Assembly (NCBI RefSeq): GCF_036346105.1 | Contig: NZ_CP107811.1 | Location: 5,785,501-5,849,500, forward strand | Direction of reading: 5' to 3' | From: Streptomyces sp. NBC_00539 | GTDB lineage: Bacteria > Actinomycetota > Actinomycetes > Streptomycetales > Streptomycetaceae | DNA: 64,000 nt | Shown: piece after piece, positions 1 to 8,669 of the stretch | Layout of the letters: each line of letters opens with the position of its first letter | Numbering within the stretch: position 1 is the stretch's first letter | Program-made: the position numbers and the translations under genes | The notes under the pieces: model-generated | The model's input: only the letters and a program-made list of their open reading frames with translations | Databases searched by the model: none | What the model was told of the DNA's origin: nothing

Positions 1-25
1 CTCCGGTGACCAGGATCGTGCTCAT
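1..25 (-). CDS. NAD(P)-binding epimerase/SDR-like protein, N-terminal fragment
   Basis: Only the first eight codons are inside the window; they read M-S-T-I-L-V-T-G from an ATG at 25. A start followed at once by a hydrophobic strand and T-G is typical of Rossmann-fold NAD(P)-binding proteins of the NmrA/SDR/epimerase type. A purine-rich ribosome site (GGAAGGAAG on the minus strand) lies just upstream. The gene follows an ECF41 sigma gene by 31 bases, and ECF41 factors are known to sit beside carboxymuconolactone decarboxylase, oxidoreductase or epimerase genes, which supports the reading. The exact family cannot be settled from eight residues. Confidence 0.55.
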
Positions 26-56
26 GATGGGGTCTTCCTTCCCGGTAGAGGTGTGT

Positions 57-974
57 TCACCAGCCAGGACCGGACGGCCTCCCCGGATGTGACAGCTGCC
101 GCCGCAGGAACTCCAGCTTTTCCGGATTCAGCACGGCCCGCATGCCGGTCACCAGCCCGTCCGGCCCGTCCCCGAACTCCACGACCAGCACCCCCAGCTC
201 GCCGAACACGAGCGCGGGCATCCCGTTGACCTCCGCCGGGGCGACCGGCAGGTCCGCCGCGTACTTGTTCAGGACGCCCACCAGGAACCGGGCCACCTTG
301 TCCCGGCCCACGACCGGCCGCCGGGCCGCGCTGACCACCCCGCCGCCGTCCGACACCACCCGGACGTCGGCGCTCAGCAGGGTCTCCAGCCGTGCCACGT
401 CCCCGTCGCGCGCGGCCGCCATGAAGGTGTCCACCAGGCCCTGCCAGCGCTGCGGGTCCGGCCGGAAGCGCGGACGCGGGGCCTCCACCCGCTGGGCCGC
501 ACGCCGGTACAGCTGCCGGGAGTTGGCCTCGGTGATGTCGAGCAGCCCGGCGATCTCCCGGTGCCCGTACGCGAAGGCCTCGCGCAGCACGTACACCGCC
601 CGCTCGACCGGTGTGAGCTGCTCCAGCAGCACCAGCAGGGCCATCGAGACGCTGTCCCGCCGCTCCGCGGAGTCCAGTGGGCCGAGCGTGCCGTCCGAGG
701 TGAGCACCGGTTCCGGGAGCCAGGGGCCGACGTACTCCTCGCGCCGGGCCCGGGCCGAGGTCAGCCGGTTCAGGCACAGGCGGGTCACCGTCTTCGCGAG
801 CCAGGCGCCGGGGTGCTCGACGTCGCCCCGGTCGGCCGCGCTCCAGCGCAGGTACGCGTCCTGGACGGTGTCCTCGGCCTCGTGCGCGGAGCCCAGCATC
901 CGGTAGGCGATGCCGAACATCCGGCCCCGGTGTTCTTCGAAGTCGGCCGCGGAGGCGGCTACAGGCGTGCTCAC
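57..974 (-). CDS. ECF41-family RNA polymerase sigma factor (SigJ type)
   Basis: A 305-residue extracytoplasmic-function sigma factor from a GTG at 974. The region 2 helix (FGIAYRMLGSAHEAEDTVQD) and a region 4 helix-turn-helix are followed by a roughly 100-residue C-terminal SnoaL-like extension. Three ECF41 signature elements are visible: WLPEP in the linker, DGGG in the extension and NPEKL near the end. In ECF41 factors the extension replaces a separate anti-sigma factor and tunes activity. An in-frame GTG at 1037 would add 21 residues but places the chitinase terminator hairpin inside the gene, so 974 is preferred, although no strong ribosome site is visible there. The likely target is the adjoining NAD(P)-binding gene. 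Confidence 0.9.
   Translation of the reverse strand: MSTPVAASAADFEEHRGRMFGIAYRMLGSAHEAEDTVQDAYLRWSAADRGDVEHPGAWLAKTVTRLCLNRLTSARARREEYVGPWLPEPVLTSDGTLGPLDSAERRDSVSMALLVLLEQLTPVERAVYVLREAFAYGHREIAGLLDITEANSRQLYRRAAQRVEAPRPRFRPDPQRWQGLVDTFMAAARDGDVARLETLLSADVRVVSDGGGVVSAARRPVVGRDKVARFLVGVLNKYAADLPVAPAEVNGMPALVFGELGVLVVEFGDGPDGLVTGMRAVLNPEKLEFLRRQLSHPGRPSGPGW
68..94 (-). promoter_or_regulatory. Candidate ECF41-type promoter ahead of the NAD(P)-binding gene
   Basis: On the minus strand, TGTCACA lies at 94-88, inside the last codons of the sigma factor gene. It equals the -35 motif reported for ECF41 promoters. The -10 consensus CGTC occurs at 76-73 but only 11 bases away, while GGTC at 71-68 has a normal 16-base spacer. 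The -35 match is seen directly; the promoter assignment is an inference. Confidence 0.3.
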
Positions 975-996
975 GTCGGCAGCGTACGCGGGAGGA

Positions 997-1020
997 CCCG
1001 GTGGCCGCGGGGCCACCGGG
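997..1020 (-). terminator. Hairpin terminator downstream of the chitinase gene
   Basis: CCCGGTGGCC at 997-1006 pairs perfectly with GGCCACCGGG at 1011-1020 around a four-base loop. It begins 27 bases past the chitinase stop codon. There is no clear T run, as is common for Streptomyces hairpins. Confidence 0.6.
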
Positions 1021-1046
1021 TCCTGACCGTCACTCACCTGCGCGTG

Positions 1047-3404
1047 TCAGCAGGCGCCCTGGTCCCTCCAGACGCCCCAGTCGCCCGTGGTGCCGGGCTC
1101 CTCGTTCTGCGTCCACCACTGGGCCTTCCAGGTGTGGCCCTTGTGGGAGACGAGGTTCCCGCTGTTGTATACCGTGCCCGCGACGTACGCCGGGGCGGTG
1201 CAGGTCCCCCCGGGGGGAGTGGTCGGCGGGGTGGTCGGGGGAGTGGTCGGCGGGGTCGTGGGCGGCGTCGTCGGGGGCTGGGTGCCGCCCGGCTCGACCA
1301 CCGTCGTGCCGCGCGCCAGGTCGCCGGCGAGGGCGTAGGCGGTGCCGGAGATGTTCACCGTCCAGTTGGAGGGTGTGGAGACAGGCAGGTAGTAGTTGAA
1401 CGCCAGGTCCACCGAGGCGCCGGGAGCCAGCGTCTGCCAGGCCGGGAGTTTCAGCGAGACCCGCTGGAAGTCGCCCTTGAGGCCGCCGACGTTGTTGCCG
1501 GTGTGGCCGGCGCTGATCACCTTGGTGCCGAATCCGGACTGGTCGGAGGCGTTGGCCGGGGCCGAGGTCCCGTAGTCGAACTGGAACTCGGTGCCGCCGG
1601 GCAGCGTGGTCTTCGTGTTGTTCGTGATCTTGAGCTTGGGGGTGATCGGGTAGTTGGAGTCGCCCAGCTTGAACTCGGTGAACTCCGTCTTGATGTCCAC
1701 GGCCCGCGCCGGGAGCGCGCTGCCCGCCGTCTTCGCCCCGTAGGGCGCGGCCGACTTGAACTTCTCGTACATCGTCGTGGTGAGCGTGTCACCCATCTCG
1801 TACTGGCCCTTGGCGGCGTTGTAGCCGTAGTCGCCCGCCAGTTCCCAGACCATCGTGCCGCCGATTCCCTTGTCCACCACGTAGTCGGCCTTGGCTGCGA
1901 CGGACTGTTCGTCCTCCGTCGACAGGAAGACCTTCTTCTGGTCGTTCCACAGCCACGGAGCCACCAGCGTGGAGTCGTACTTGCGGACGTAGGTGCCGGT
2001 CAGCGAGGTGTTCGCGGGGAAGCCGTACTTCGTGACGTAGTCGCCGACGACGCCCTTCTCCAGGTTCTTCGCGTGCCACATCGGGTTGGAGCCGGCCGGG
2101 GATTCCTTGCCCGCCGTGTCCAGGTCGTGCCAGAGGTTGTCGATGCCGACCGCGCCGTCACCGCACTTGGTCAGTCCCGCACCTGCCGGACAGCTCGTGG
2201 CCGGGGCCCTGCCCCACAGGCCGTCCGTGCCGCCCTGCACGTTCTTGAAGCCGCGGGTGTAGTACGGCAGGCCCATGTTGATCCGGCCGGCGGGCATCGA
2301 GCCGCGGAAGTAGTGGTAGGCCCAGTCCGAGTTCAGGTAGCCGATGCCGCCGTACTGGGAGGTGGAGTAGACGCCCGCGGCGGCCAGTTCGCCGTCCTTG
2401 CCGTCGTCGAAGAGGGAGGCGTTGGGGCCGACGTACTCGTTCCAGGCGCCGTGCAGGTCGTAGGACATGATGTTGACGTAGTCCAGGTACTTCTGCATCT
2501 GGAACGTCTCCATGCCCCGCAGCAGGTACCCGGAGGAGGGCGCGGCCACCGAGAGCAGGTAGTGCCTGCCGTCGGCGGCGCCCGCGCGGTCGAGCCTCTC
2601 GCGCAGCGACTTCATCAGCGCGGCGTAGCCCTTGACCAGCCCGGCCCGGCGGGCGTTGGAGAGCTGCCAGTCCAGCGGGTTGCCCGCGTCCTTCATCGTC
2701 GTGGGGTACTCGTAGTCGATGTCGACGCCGTTGAAGCCGTACTTGCGGATGAACGCGACGGAGGAGTCGGCGAAGGTGTCGATGCCCGCCTGGTTGACGG
2801 AGCCGTCGGCGTTGGTGGCCATCGAGTAGAAGCCGCCGGAGGCGACGCGGTTGCCGTCGTCGCCGAAGTAACCGCCGGTCTCCGCCCAGCCGCCCACCGA
2901 GATCAGCGTCTTGACGTTCGGGTACTGCTTCTTGAATTTGTTCAGCAGGTTGAAGTGGCCCTTGTAGGGGAGGGCCGGGTCCATCTCGGCTCCGGCGACG
3001 CCGGGCCAGGTCATCCCGGTAGCGGCATTGGCGGCGCCGTCCGAGCCGACCGAGATCTTGTTGTCGGAACCGACGTGGGCGAAGGCGTAGTTCACGTGGG
3101 TGACCTTGGACCACGGGACGTCGTCGGCGAGGTAGGCGGGGGCGCCGTCCTTGCCGGTACGCCAGCCGGTGAAGTAGCCGATGACGCGCCGCTGGTGGTC
3201 GGCGCCCATCTTCTCGCGGCCTTCGGAGTCGTAGACCGAGCAGTACGGGACGTCGACACCGGGCGTCGTGTACAGCCCGTCGGGGCGGCAGCCCTGGTTG
3301 TCGGCGGCCTGGGAGACGCCCGTCGAGAGCCCGGCCGCCAGGAGTCCGGCGATCGCTGCGCCGGATGCCAGGAGCATCGCTCTCGTACGTGTGGGGGACG
3401 GCAT
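1047..3404 (-). CDS. Secreted family 18 chitinase with C-terminal CBM5/12 chitin-binding domain
   Basis: A 785-residue exported endochitinase that hydrolyses beta-1,4-linked N-acetylglucosamine polymer outside the cell. Residues 1-33 form a signal peptide ending near VSQA. The GH18 barrel spans about residues 70-540, with the catalytic motif GVDIDYE around D228, D230 and E232 (proton donor E232). Next come a chitinase C-type beta-sandwich (about 565-710), a Pro/Thr linker of repeated TPPT units and a short Trp-rich CBM5/12 module bounded by cysteines. The start is an ATG preceded by AGGAGG. Promoter repeats upstream and a hairpin downstream suggest a single-gene unit induced by chitin breakdown products. 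Confidence 0.95.
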   Translation of the reverse strand: MPSPTRTRAMLLASGAAIAGLLAAGLSTGVSQAADNQGCRPDGLYTTPGVDVPYCSVYDSEGREKMGADHQRRVIGYFTGWRTGKDGAPAYLADDVPWSKVTHVNYAFAHVGSDNKISVGSDGAANAATGMTWPGVAGAEMDPALPYKGHFNLLNKFKKQYPNVKTLISVGGWAETGGYFGDDGNRVASGGFYSMATNADGSVNQAGIDTFADSSVAFIRKYGFNGVDIDYEYPTTMKDAGNPLDWQLSNARRAGLVKGYAALMKSLRERLDRAGAADGRHYLLSVAAPSSGYLLRGMETFQMQKYLDYVNIMSYDLHGAWNEYVGPNASLFDDGKDGELAAAGVYSTSQYGGIGYLNSDWAYHYFRGSMPAGRINMGLPYYTRGFKNVQGGTDGLWGRAPATSCPAGAGLTKCGDGAVGIDNLWHDLDTAGKESPAGSNPMWHAKNLEKGVVGDYVTKYGFPANTSLTGTYVRKYDSTLVAPWLWNDQKKVFLSTEDEQSVAAKADYVVDKGIGGTMVWELAGDYGYNAAKGQYEMGDTLTTTMYEKFKSAAPYGAKTAGSALPARAVDIKTEFTEFKLGDSNYPITPKLKITNNTKTTLPGGTEFQFDYGTSAPANASDQSGFGTKVISAGHTGNNVGGLKGDFQRVSLKLPAWQTLAPGASVDLAFNYYLPVSTPSNWTVNISGTAYALAGDLARGTTVVEPGGTQPPTTPPTTPPTTPPTTPPTTPPGGTCTAPAYVAGTVYNSGNLVSHKGHTWKAQWWTQNEEPGTTGDWGVWRDQGAC
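1205..1285 (-). repeat. In-frame tandem repeat coding for the chitinase Pro/Thr linker
   Basis: Repeated units related to ggtcggcggggtg encode TPPTTPP runs between the catalytic part and the chitin-binding module. Such linkers are flexible and vary in length between strains through slippage. Confidence 0.7.
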
Positions 3405-3535
3405 GGTGCCTCCTGGGGAGGGGAGGATGGCGGGACACGACCTGGGGCAGCGTGGGGCAACGTGCGGAGGAGTGGCGCTGGTTGGCCCGTGGCGTGCGCA
3501 CGCCGACGGACCGCCTCCCGGGGAAGATGAAGGGA

Positions 3536-3577
3536 ACGTTAAGAGGACTAGACCACCGCGTCAATAGGTCTGGACCA
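3536..3577 (-). promoter_or_regulatory. Chitinase promoter with two 12-bp direct repeats (DasR/chi-type operator)
   Basis: Reading the minus strand, TGGTCCAGACCT (3577-3566) and TGGTCTAGTCCT (3555-3544) are spaced 22 bases start to start. TTGACG (3564-3559) lies between them as a -35 box and TAACGT (3541-3536) follows after exactly 17 bases as a -10 box. The first repeat equals the direct repeat described in Streptomyces chitinase promoters, and both resemble the binding site of the GntR regulator DasR. Overlap with the -35/-10 elements fits repression relieved by chitin breakdown products. Confidence 0.8.
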
Positions 3578-3737
3578 AAGTGCCGTCGCGTGCGTGCGCG
3601 GGGTGTACGTACCGTGTGTGCGTGGCGCGTGCCGGGCTGCCGGTGGCGCAATAGCGGCGCTCAAGAACGGCCGGTTTGTGAGCCAGGCCACAGCGCCTCA
3701 CCCGCATGGCCGCAGATCGCCCGTGGCACACTGGCCC

Positions 3738-3743
3738 TAGTAC
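3738..3743 (+). promoter_or_regulatory. Candidate -10 box of the riboflavin operon
   Basis: TAGTAC at 3738-3743 would place the transcript start about eight bases later, right before the first stem of the riboswitch at 3752. No convincing -35 box was found, so this rests on position alone. Confidence 0.3.
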
Positions 3744-3751
3744 CAGTAGCA

Positions 3752-3878
3752 GCGCACTCCGGGGTCGGTGTAATTCCGAACCGGCGGTTATAGTCCGCGA
3801 CCCGTCCGCAGCCAGCGGCCGGTTGACCAGGTGAAATTCCTGGACCGACGGTTAAAGTCCGGATGGGAGGCAGTGCGC
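3752..3878 (+). promoter_or_regulatory. FMN riboswitch (RFN element) controlling the riboflavin operon
   Basis: The closing stem GCGCACT (3752-3758) pairs perfectly with AGTGCGC (3872-3878). Between them are the conserved RFN blocks, including GGGGTCGGTGTAATTCCGAA, GGCGGTTATAGTCCGC, GGTGAAATTCC, GACGGTTAAAGTCC and GGATGGGAGGCAG. The element binds flavin mononucleotide and lowers expression of riboflavin genes. The ribD start lies about 170 bases further on. No U-rich terminator is evident between them, so the mode of control (ribosome access or Rho-type) is open. Confidence 0.93.
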
Positions 3879-4049
3879 GGCGGGCCAGTCACCGGTACGC
3901 CGCCGTCGGCGGTCCATCGGGCGTATCCCTCGGGATACCACCGAGCGGACCCGCTTTTCCGGCCTCGGCGTCCCCGCGTGTGCTTCCCGCTTCATCTGTC
4001 GTATCCCGACAGGCCCCGGAGTCCGTGCCCGATGAGGCAGGAGGACCCG

Positions 4050-5177
4050 GTGGCGACAGACGCCGCGCAGACCGCACCCGAGACGGGTGCCGCCGCCATG
4101 CGCCGGGCGATCGCCCTCGCGGCCCGCGGACTCGGCTCCACCAGCCCCAACCCCGTCGTCGGCTGTGTCATCACCGACGCCGCCGGAACGGTCGTCGGCG
4201 AGGGCTGGCACCAGCGGGCCGGCGGTCCGCACGCGGAGGTCCACGCCCTGCGCGCCGCGGGCCCCGCCGCCCGGGGCGGAACCGCCTACGTCACCCTCGA
4301 ACCCTGCAACCACACCGGACGCACCGGCCCCTGCGCGCAGGCCCTCCTCGAAGCGGGCGTCACCCGCGTCGTCTACGCGGTCCCCGACCCCGACCCGCAG
4401 GCCAGTGGCGGCGCCGCCACCCTGCGCGCGGCCGGCGTCCAGACCGAGGGCGGCTTCCTGGAGGCCGAGGCCGAGGCCGGCAACATCGCGTGGCTGACCT
4501 CCGTACGCCTGGGCCGCCCCCACGTCACCTGGAAGTACGCCGCCACCCTCGACGGCCGCAGCGCCGCCGCCGACGGCAGCAGCCGCTGGATCACCTCCCC
4601 CGAATCCCGCGCCGACGTCCACCGGCTGCGCGCCGAGGCCGACGCCGTCCTCGTGGGCGGCGGAACCCTGCGTGCCGACGACCCGCACCTGGCCGTACGC
4701 GGCGTCGAAGGGGCCACCCAGCCGCTGCGCGTCGCCCTCGACACGCACGCCGCCCTCCTGCCCGGAGCCCGCATCCTCGACGACGCGGCCCCGACCCTGC
4801 TCGTCGTCGCCGAGGACGCCGACACCCGGCACCTGCCCGGCGTCGACCTGCTCCGGCTGCCCCTGCGCGACGGCCGCGTCCCCGTCCCCGAACTCCTCAC
4901 GGCCCTGCACGCCCGGGGGGTGCGCTCCGTGTTCCTCGAAGGCGGTCCCACCCTGGCGGGCGCCTTCCTCGAAGCCGGGGCCGTCGACCGCGTCGTCGGC
5001 TACCTCGCCCCGGCCCTGCTCGGCTCCGGCCCCGCGGCCCTCGCCGACGCCGGCATCACCACCATCGCCCGGGCGGTGCGCCTCGACATCACCGAGGCCG
5101 TCCGCGTCGGCGCCGACCTGCGCATCACCGCCGTCCCCACCACTGCCGTCCCCACCACCGCCCCCAAGGAGCACTGA
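4050..5177 (+). CDS. ribD: Bifunctional riboflavin biosynthesis deaminase/reductase RibD
   Basis: A 375-residue enzyme for the second and third steps of the riboflavin branch: deamination of the pyrimidine ring and reduction of the ribosyl chain. The N-terminal deaminase half shows the zinc motifs HAEVHAL and EPCNHTGRTGPC. The C-terminal reductase half shows KYAATLDG, SSRWITSP and a GGGTLRADDP motif. GTG at 4050 is chosen because AGGAGG lies at 4039-4044. The open frame extends back to 3831, but that part overlaps the FMN riboswitch and has no family similarity. The gene abuts ribE at 5178 with no spacing. Confidence 0.93.
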   Translation: MATDAAQTAPETGAAAMRRAIALAARGLGSTSPNPVVGCVITDAAGTVVGEGWHQRAGGPHAEVHALRAAGPAARGGTAYVTLEPCNHTGRTGPCAQALLEAGVTRVVYAVPDPDPQASGGAATLRAAGVQTEGGFLEAEAEAGNIAWLTSVRLGRPHVTWKYAATLDGRSAAADGSSRWITSPESRADVHRLRAEADAVLVGGGTLRADDPHLAVRGVEGATQPLRVALDTHAALLPGARILDDAAPTLLVVAEDADTRHLPGVDLLRLPLRDGRVPVPELLTALHARGVRSVFLEGGPTLAGAFLEAGAVDRVVGYLAPALLGSGPAALADAGITTIARAVRLDITEAVRVGADLRITAVPTTAVPTTAPKEH

Positions 5178-5801
5178 GTGTTCACCGGAATCGTCGAAGA
5201 ACTGGGCGAGGTCACCGCCGTCGAGCAGCTCGCCGAAGCCTCGCGCTTCCGCCTGCGCGGCCCCCTCGTCACCGAGGGCGCGAAGCACGGCGACTCCATC
5301 GCCGTCAACGGCGTCTGCCTGACCGTCGTGGAGACCGCGGACGGCGAGTTCACCGCCGACGTCATGCAGGAGACCCTGAACCGCTCCAGCCTCGGCGCCC
5401 TGGCCAAGGGCTCGCGGGTCAACCTGGAGCGCCCGATGGCGCTCGGCGGACGCCTCGGGGGCCACCTGGTCCAGGGACACGTGGACGGCACCGGCGAGAT
5501 CCTCTCCCGCACCCCCTCCGAGCACTGGGAGATCGTCAAGGTAGCCCTCCCGGCCCACCTGTCCCGCTACGTCGTGGAGAAGGGCTCCATCACCGTCGAC
5601 GGCGTCAGCCTCACCGTCGTGGAGGCCGCCGCCGACTGGTTCACGGTCAGCCTCATCCCGACGACCCTCGCCCTGACCACGCTCGGCCGCAAGCAGCCCG
5701 GCGACCCGGTCAACCTGGAGGTCGACGTCCTCGCCAAATACGTCGAACGCCTGCTGGCCGCCGGAGTGGACCCGCTGCGCACCGAAGGAGAAGCCCAGTG
5801 A
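5178..5801 (+). CDS. ribE: Riboflavin synthase alpha subunit
   Basis: A 207-residue protein of normal length that dismutates two 6,7-dimethyl-8-ribityllumazines to riboflavin plus the pyrimidine precursor. The start [12 protein letters not shown] is the family hallmark. Two similar lumazine-binding barrel domains follow, with paired motifs VNGVCLTVV (about residue 45) and VDGVSLTVV (about residue 142). The GTG start follows the ribD stop directly, and the stop overlaps the next start (GTGA), so translation is probably coupled. Confidence 0.95.
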   Translation: MFTGIVEELGEVTAVEQLAEASRFRLRGPLVTEGAKHGDSIAVNGVCLTVVETADGEFTADVMQETLNRSSLGALAKGSRVNLERPMALGGRLGGHLVQGHVDGTGEILSRTPSEHWEIVKVALPAHLSRYVVEKGSITVDGVSLTVVEAAADWFTVSLIPTTLALTTLGRKQPGDPVNLEVDVLAKYVERLLAAGVDPLRTEGEAQ

Positions 5802-6451
5802 GCGCCCTGACCTGGCTCAACACCGAGGCCTTCGAGATCGTCGGCCAGAAGGTCATCTGGTCCGACATGATCGGCAACCTGATGGGCCTGGCCGCCCTCG
5901 CGCTCGGCTGGCGCCGCTCCATCTGGACCTGGCCCGCCCAGCTCCTGTCCGGCCTCATCCTCATCGCCGCCTACGCCTCCGCCCACCTCTCCGGCGGTGT
6001 CGGCAAGCAGCTCCTGGTCATCGGCGTGGCCGCATGGGGCTGGCGCGCCTGGCAGCGCGGCAGGCAGCAGGCCCAGGACGGCTCCATCGCCGTCCGCACC
6101 GCCACCTGGCGCGAGCGCGGCCTGCTCCTCGCCGGAGCGGCCCTCGGCACCCTCGCCGTGGGCGGCCTCTTCACCCTGTTCCCGGACCTGTCGTGGAGCC
6201 CCTGGGCCGACGCCTACATCTTCGTCGGCACCATCGTGGCGATGGTCGCCCAGGCCCGCGGCCTGGTCGAGTTCTGGGCGGCCTGGCTCCTCGTCGACCT
6301 CGTCGGCGTCCCGCTCGCCTTCACGGGCGGCCTGGCCTTCTCCGGCCTCGTCTACGTCGTCTACTTCGCACTCGTCCTGTGGGGCGCGTACGACTGGTAC
6401 CAGCGCTCGCGCACCACCACCGCCCCGGCCCTCGAAGGAGCAACGGCATGA
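5798..6451 (+). CDS. ribM: PnuC-like riboflavin transporter RibM
   Basis: A 217-residue integral membrane protein of the PnuC family with about six or seven membrane segments (for example [15 protein letters not shown] and [16 protein letters not shown]) and a Trp-rich core. PnuC proteins carry nicotinamide riboside, thiamine or riboflavin down a gradient. Position inside an FMN-riboswitch operon, between riboflavin synthase and ribBA, points to riboflavin uptake as described for RibM of Streptomyces and Corynebacterium. The GTG start at 5798 overlaps the ribE stop, and the stop overlaps the ribBA start (ATGA). Substrate is inferred from context. Confidence 0.9.
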   Translation: MSALTWLNTEAFEIVGQKVIWSDMIGNLMGLAALALGWRRSIWTWPAQLLSGLILIAAYASAHLSGGVGKQLLVIGVAAWGWRAWQRGRQQAQDGSIAVRTATWRERGLLLAGAALGTLAVGGLFTLFPDLSWSPWADAYIFVGTIVAMVAQARGLVEFWAAWLLVDLVGVPLAFTGGLAFSGLVYVVYFALVLWGAYDWYQRSRTTTAPALEGATA

Positions 6452-7749
6452 CCCCCCTCAAGCCCGTGCCGGACGTGCCCGAAGACCTCCACGCGCAGAC
6501 GTTCCGCCTCGACCCCGTCGAGCAGGCCATCCGGGACATCGCGGCAGGCCGCCCGGTCGTCGTCGTCGACGACGAGGACCGCGAGAACGAGGGGGACCTC
6601 GTCATCGCAGCCGAGAAGGCCACCCCCGAGATCATCGCGTTCATGATGAGCGAGTGCCGCGGCCTGATCTGCGCCCCCATGGAGGGGCCCGAACTGGACC
6701 GCCTCGAACTTCCCCAGATGGTCCAGCACAACACCGAGTCGATGAAGACCGCCTTCACCGTCTCCGTCGACGCGAGCGCCGCCCACGGCGTCAGCACCGG
6801 CATCTCCGCCGCCGACCGCGCCACCACCCTGCGGCTGCTGGCCGCCGGCACCAGCGAACCCTCGGACTTCGTCCGCCCCGGCCACATCTTCCCGCTGCGC
6901 GCCAAGGCCGGCGGCGTCCTGGTCCGCAACGGCCACACCGAGGCCGCCGTCGACCTCGCCCGCCTCGCGGGCCTGCGCCCGGCCGGCGCCATCGTGGAGA
7001 TCGCCGGCGAGGACGGCGTGATGCTGCGGCTGCCCGAGCTGGTCCCCTTCGCCCGCAAGCACGGTCTGACGATCATCTCCATAGAGGATCTGATCGCCTA
7101 CCGCCGCTCCGCCGAGCCGACCGTGCGCCGGGAGGCCGAGGTCAACCTGCCGACCGCCTTCGGCACGTTCACGGCCTACGGCTACCGCTCCACCGTCGAC
7201 GGGGTCGAGCACGTCGCCCTCGTCCACGGCGAGGTCGGCGACGGCAGCGACATCCTGGTCCGCATGCACTCCGAGTGCCTGACCGGCGACATCTTCCAGT
7301 CCCAGCGCTGCGACTGCGGCCCGCAGCTGCACGCCTCCATGGCCCGCATCCAGGCCGAGGGCCGCGGCGTGGTCGTCTACCTGCGCGGCCACGAGGGCCG
7401 CGGCATCGGGCTGCTGTCCAAGCTGCGCGCGTACGAACTCCAGGAGCGCGGCCGCGACACCCTGGACGCCAACCTGGAGCTCGGCCTGCCCGCCGACGCC
7501 CGCGACTACGGGGCCGGCGCGCAGATCCTCGCCGACCTCGGCGTCCGCAGCGTGCGGCTGCTCACCAACAACCCCGACAAGGCGGACGCCCTCGTCGGCC
7601 ACGGCATCGCCGTCGCCGGCCGGGAGTCGATGCCGATCGAGGCCGGCGAGCACAACCTGCGGTACCTGCGCACCAAGCGCGACCGCATGGGCCACGACCT
7701 GCCCTGGCTGGAAGGGCCCGTGACCACCTCCGCCTGCGGCAACCAGTAA
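6448..7749 (+). CDS. ribBA: Bifunctional DHBP synthase / GTP cyclohydrolase II
   Basis: A 433-residue fusion that makes both riboflavin precursors. The N-terminal half is 3,4-dihydroxy-2-butanone-4-phosphate synthase, with the acidic metal-binding motif [10 protein letters not shown] near residues 35-45. The C-terminal half is GTP cyclohydrolase II, with the zinc ligands in [17 protein letters not shown] and the GHEGRGIGL motif. The ATG at 6448 overlaps the ribM stop. Both catalytic halves look intact; some actinobacterial fusions keep only one activity, which sequence alone cannot exclude here. Confidence 0.95.
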   Translation: MTPLKPVPDVPEDLHAQTFRLDPVEQAIRDIAAGRPVVVVDDEDRENEGDLVIAAEKATPEIIAFMMSECRGLICAPMEGPELDRLELPQMVQHNTESMKTAFTVSVDASAAHGVSTGISAADRATTLRLLAAGTSEPSDFVRPGHIFPLRAKAGGVLVRNGHTEAAVDLARLAGLRPAGAIVEIAGEDGVMLRLPELVPFARKHGLTIISIEDLIAYRRSAEPTVRREAEVNLPTAFGTFTAYGYRSTVDGVEHVALVHGEVGDGSDILVRMHSECLTGDIFQSQRCDCGPQLHASMARIQAEGRGVVVYLRGHEGRGIGLLSKLRAYELQERGRDTLDANLELGLPADARDYGAGAQILADLGVRSVRLLTNNPDKADALVGHGIAVAGRESMPIEAGEHNLRYLRTKRDRMGHDLPWLEGPVTTSACGNQ

Positions 7750-7798
7750 CCCCGTCACCACCCCACCCACCTACGCACGACCAACGAGGAGCAGAGCT

Positions 7799-8284
7799 GT
7801 GAGCGGCAAGGGCGCACCCGAACTGAGCGTGAAGAACTGCGGCGACCTGCGGGTCGCCGTGATCGCGGCCCAGTGGCACGAGAAGGTCATGGACGGGCTG
7901 GTCGACGGCGCCCTGCGGGCCCTGCACGAGCTGGGCATCGACGAGCCCACCCTGCTGCGCGTCCCCGGCAGCTTCGAGCTGCCGGTCGTGGCGAAGGTAC
8001 TGGCCGGTCGCGGCTACGATGCCATCGTCGCCCTCGGTGTGGTCATCCGCGGCGGCACCCCGCACTTCGACTACGTCTGCCAGGGCGTCACCCAAGGCCT
8101 GGTACAGGTGTCGATCGACACCGGAGTCCCCGTCGGCTTCGGTGTCCTGACCTGCGACAACGATGAGCAGGCGCTGGACCGCGCCGGGCTTGAGGGGTCG
8201 AACGAGGACAAGGGGCACGAAGCGGTCACCGCCGCCGTCTCCACCGCCATGACCCTGCGGACCGTCAGCGAACCCTGGCGCTGA
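7799..8284 (+). CDS. ribH: 6,7-dimethyl-8-ribityllumazine synthase
   Basis: A 161-residue protein of the length usual for the shell-forming lumazine synthase, which condenses the two riboflavin precursors. The typical motifs [29 protein letters not shown] and PVGFGVLT are present. The GTG start follows a GAGGAGC ribosome site, 49 bases after ribBA. This is the last riboflavin gene; hisE begins only 35 bases after its stop, so the histidine genes may be read through from the same transcript. Confidence 0.96.
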   Translation: MSGKGAPELSVKNCGDLRVAVIAAQWHEKVMDGLVDGALRALHELGIDEPTLLRVPGSFELPVVAKVLAGRGYDAIVALGVVIRGGTPHFDYVCQGVTQGLVQVSIDTGVPVGFGVLTCDNDEQALDRAGLEGSNEDKGHEAVTAAVSTAMTLRTVSEPWR

Positions 8285-8319
8285 GTGGCGGCGGGGGACC
8301 CCTTATTCTGAGGACCATC

Positions 8320-8601
8320 ATGGCGAACAAACCCTCCAAGAGCTTCGAAGAGCTCTTCACCGAGCTCCAGCTCAAGGCCGCCAACGGCGACCCCAGCTCC
8401 TCCCGTACCGCCGAGCTCGTCGGCAAGGGCGTCCATGCCATCGGCAAGAAGGTCGTCGAGGAGGCCGCCGAGGTCTGGATGGCCGCCGAGTACGAGGGCA
8501 AGGAAGCCGCCGCCGAGGAGATCTCCCAGCTGCTCTACCACGTCCAGGTGATGATGGTCGCGCGCGGGATCTCCCTCGACGACGTCTACGCGCACCTCTA
8601 G
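8320..8601 (+). CDS. hisE: Phosphoribosyl-ATP diphosphatase
   Basis: A 93-residue protein of the MazG-like PRA-PH family for the second step of histidine synthesis, removing pyrophosphate from phosphoribosyl-ATP. The helical core has the metal-binding pattern [13 protein letters not shown] followed by [13 protein letters not shown]. HisE stands alone here, as in other actinobacteria, rather than fused to HisI. The gene sits 68 bases before hisG, the preceding step in the pathway. Confidence 0.95.
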   Translation: MANKPSKSFEELFTELQLKAANGDPSSSRTAELVGKGVHAIGKKVVEEAAEVWMAAEYEGKEAAAEEISQLLYHVQVMMVARGISLDDVYAHL

Positions 8602-8669
8602 GCCGGAGCTCTTCACGCGGGCCCCCGCCCGCGCCACTCTTTCGCACCTACGCACCCAAGGAAGCCCCC

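Noticed and set aside
561-3530. A 989-codon plus-strand frame opposite the chitinase
   Set aside because: Antisense to a chitinase with signal peptide, catalytic motif and promoter; no recognisable motif of its own.
3831-4049. Upstream extension of ribD
   Set aside because: It overlaps the FMN riboswitch and lacks RibD family sequence; AGGAGG before GTG 4050 decides the start.
3863-5797. Upstream extension of the ribM frame over ribD and ribE
   Set aside because: Arg/Pro-rich shadow; the true start is the GTG overlapping the ribE stop.
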